Source of the DNA: a virus
DNA length: 21,369 nt
Virus record (IMG/VR): IMGVR_UViG_3300021378_000194
Span: 1 to 21,369 of that record
Reading direction: 5' to 3' (one strand)
The notes beneath the pieces were generated by a model. The model was given only the letters and a program-made list of their open reading frames with translations, did not search any database and was not told where the DNA came from. Positions 21,133 to 21,369 of the stretch are shown in pieces. A program made the position numbers and the translations under genes. Every line of letters starts with the position of its first letter. Position 1 is the first letter of the stretch.

Positions 21133-21369
21133 TTATAGTAGAAACCAATAAAGAGAAAGACCAATTTCTCGAATATTGGAATAACGAACAATCAACGATT
21201 ATTCCAATTTGGGAAGATTTGGAAAGACATCCTATGAATAATAGGTTGTCATTTTTGTATGTCCGATTTTCAAATATGGATTTCATTCTACCTTTCAATC
21301 ATAATGATTGCGAATCTCTAACTATTGATTTATCTCTTTCCGAACAAAAGAAATGGATTTGGAATAAAA
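21129..21369 (+). CDS. 5' part of a replication gene, possibly a family A DNA polymerase (truncated by window end)
   Basis: The first 80 residues are present, and the frame is open to the window edge. The start overlaps the preceding TGA as ATGA. The segment IIPIWEDLERHPMNNRLSFL, then YVRFSNMDFILPFNHNDCES, recalls the N-terminus of large polymerase-like proteins in marine phages, where a short exonuclease-like region with D..HP.NN precedes the polymerase. I cannot see catalytic motifs in the part available, so the functional call is tentative. That it is a real gene is much more certain than its function. Confidence 0.6.
   Translation, partial: MIIVETNKEKDQFLEYWNNEQSTIIPIWEDLERHPMNNRLSFLYVRFSNMDFILPFNHNDCESLTIDLSLSEQKKWIWNK

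Noticed and set aside
1-21369. tRNA genes, insertion sequences or attachment sites
   Set aside because: No cloverleaf-like segment, transposase motif or flanking target duplication was seen on reading; no gene-free stretch exceeds about 120 nt.

Overview
The window is a contiguous stretch of an AT-rich genome of a contractile-tailed (T4-like, myovirus-type) phage. All convincing genes lie on the + strand. Tail sheath, tail tube, a gp26-like protein, tape measure, LysM-like baseplate and hub proteins occur in the usual tail-module order. The host is probably a Bacteroidota (flavobacterial, perhaps marine) bacterium: three promoters in the right part fit the Bacteroidota pattern TTAG/TTTG, about 20 nt, TAnnTTT, and one has a textbook TATCTTTG -7 box (20792-20799). 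The host call is inference; no host gene is present.

Layout. (1) 1-4885, adsorption module: the 3' end of a fibre protein with a self-cleaving S74 chaperone domain, tandem terminators, a 713-aa fibre with internal repeats, a GT-B-like glycosyltransferase, and a protein in which a Hint (intein-like) domain separates an N-terminal part from a fibronectin-III-like tail. (2) 4961-8274, tail shaft: a small coiled-coil protein, tail sheath (gp18-like) and tail tube (gp19-like), closed by a strong terminator. (3) 8346-8752, a small cassette of two membrane proteins flanked by near-identical 28-nt promoter-like elements. (4) 8775-9750, a gp26-like protein whose gene runs through a T7 slippery run into an overlapping frame without any ATG, a probable programmed +1 or -2 frameshift like that of tail assembly chaperones, closed by a terminator. 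(5) 9803-17514, one tightly packed operon: small protein, tape measure, tube-cap-like protein, LysM-like protein, hub, and a conserved-looking small protein. (6) 17547-21369, accessory genes: two Fe(II)/2-oxoglutarate oxygenases, an LPD29-like protein, an Smr-like mini protein, several unrecognised small genes, an EF-hand-like microprotein, and the 5' end of a gene that may be a DNA polymerase.

Expression. Structural transcription units are preceded, about 20-50 nt before the start codon, by a TATTTATA-type box (usually TATATTTATA) without a visible -33 element. Several are followed by a GGAG-type ribosome binding site. The right-hand accessory genes instead carry two-part Bacteroidota-like promoters, including a perfect 25-nt repeat. 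This suggests two promoter classes, for example late versus early or middle.

The best candidates for new biology are the Hint-bearing tail protein with Lys in place of the +1 nucleophile, the chaperone frameshift, the TATTTATA promoter series, and the flanked membrane cassette.
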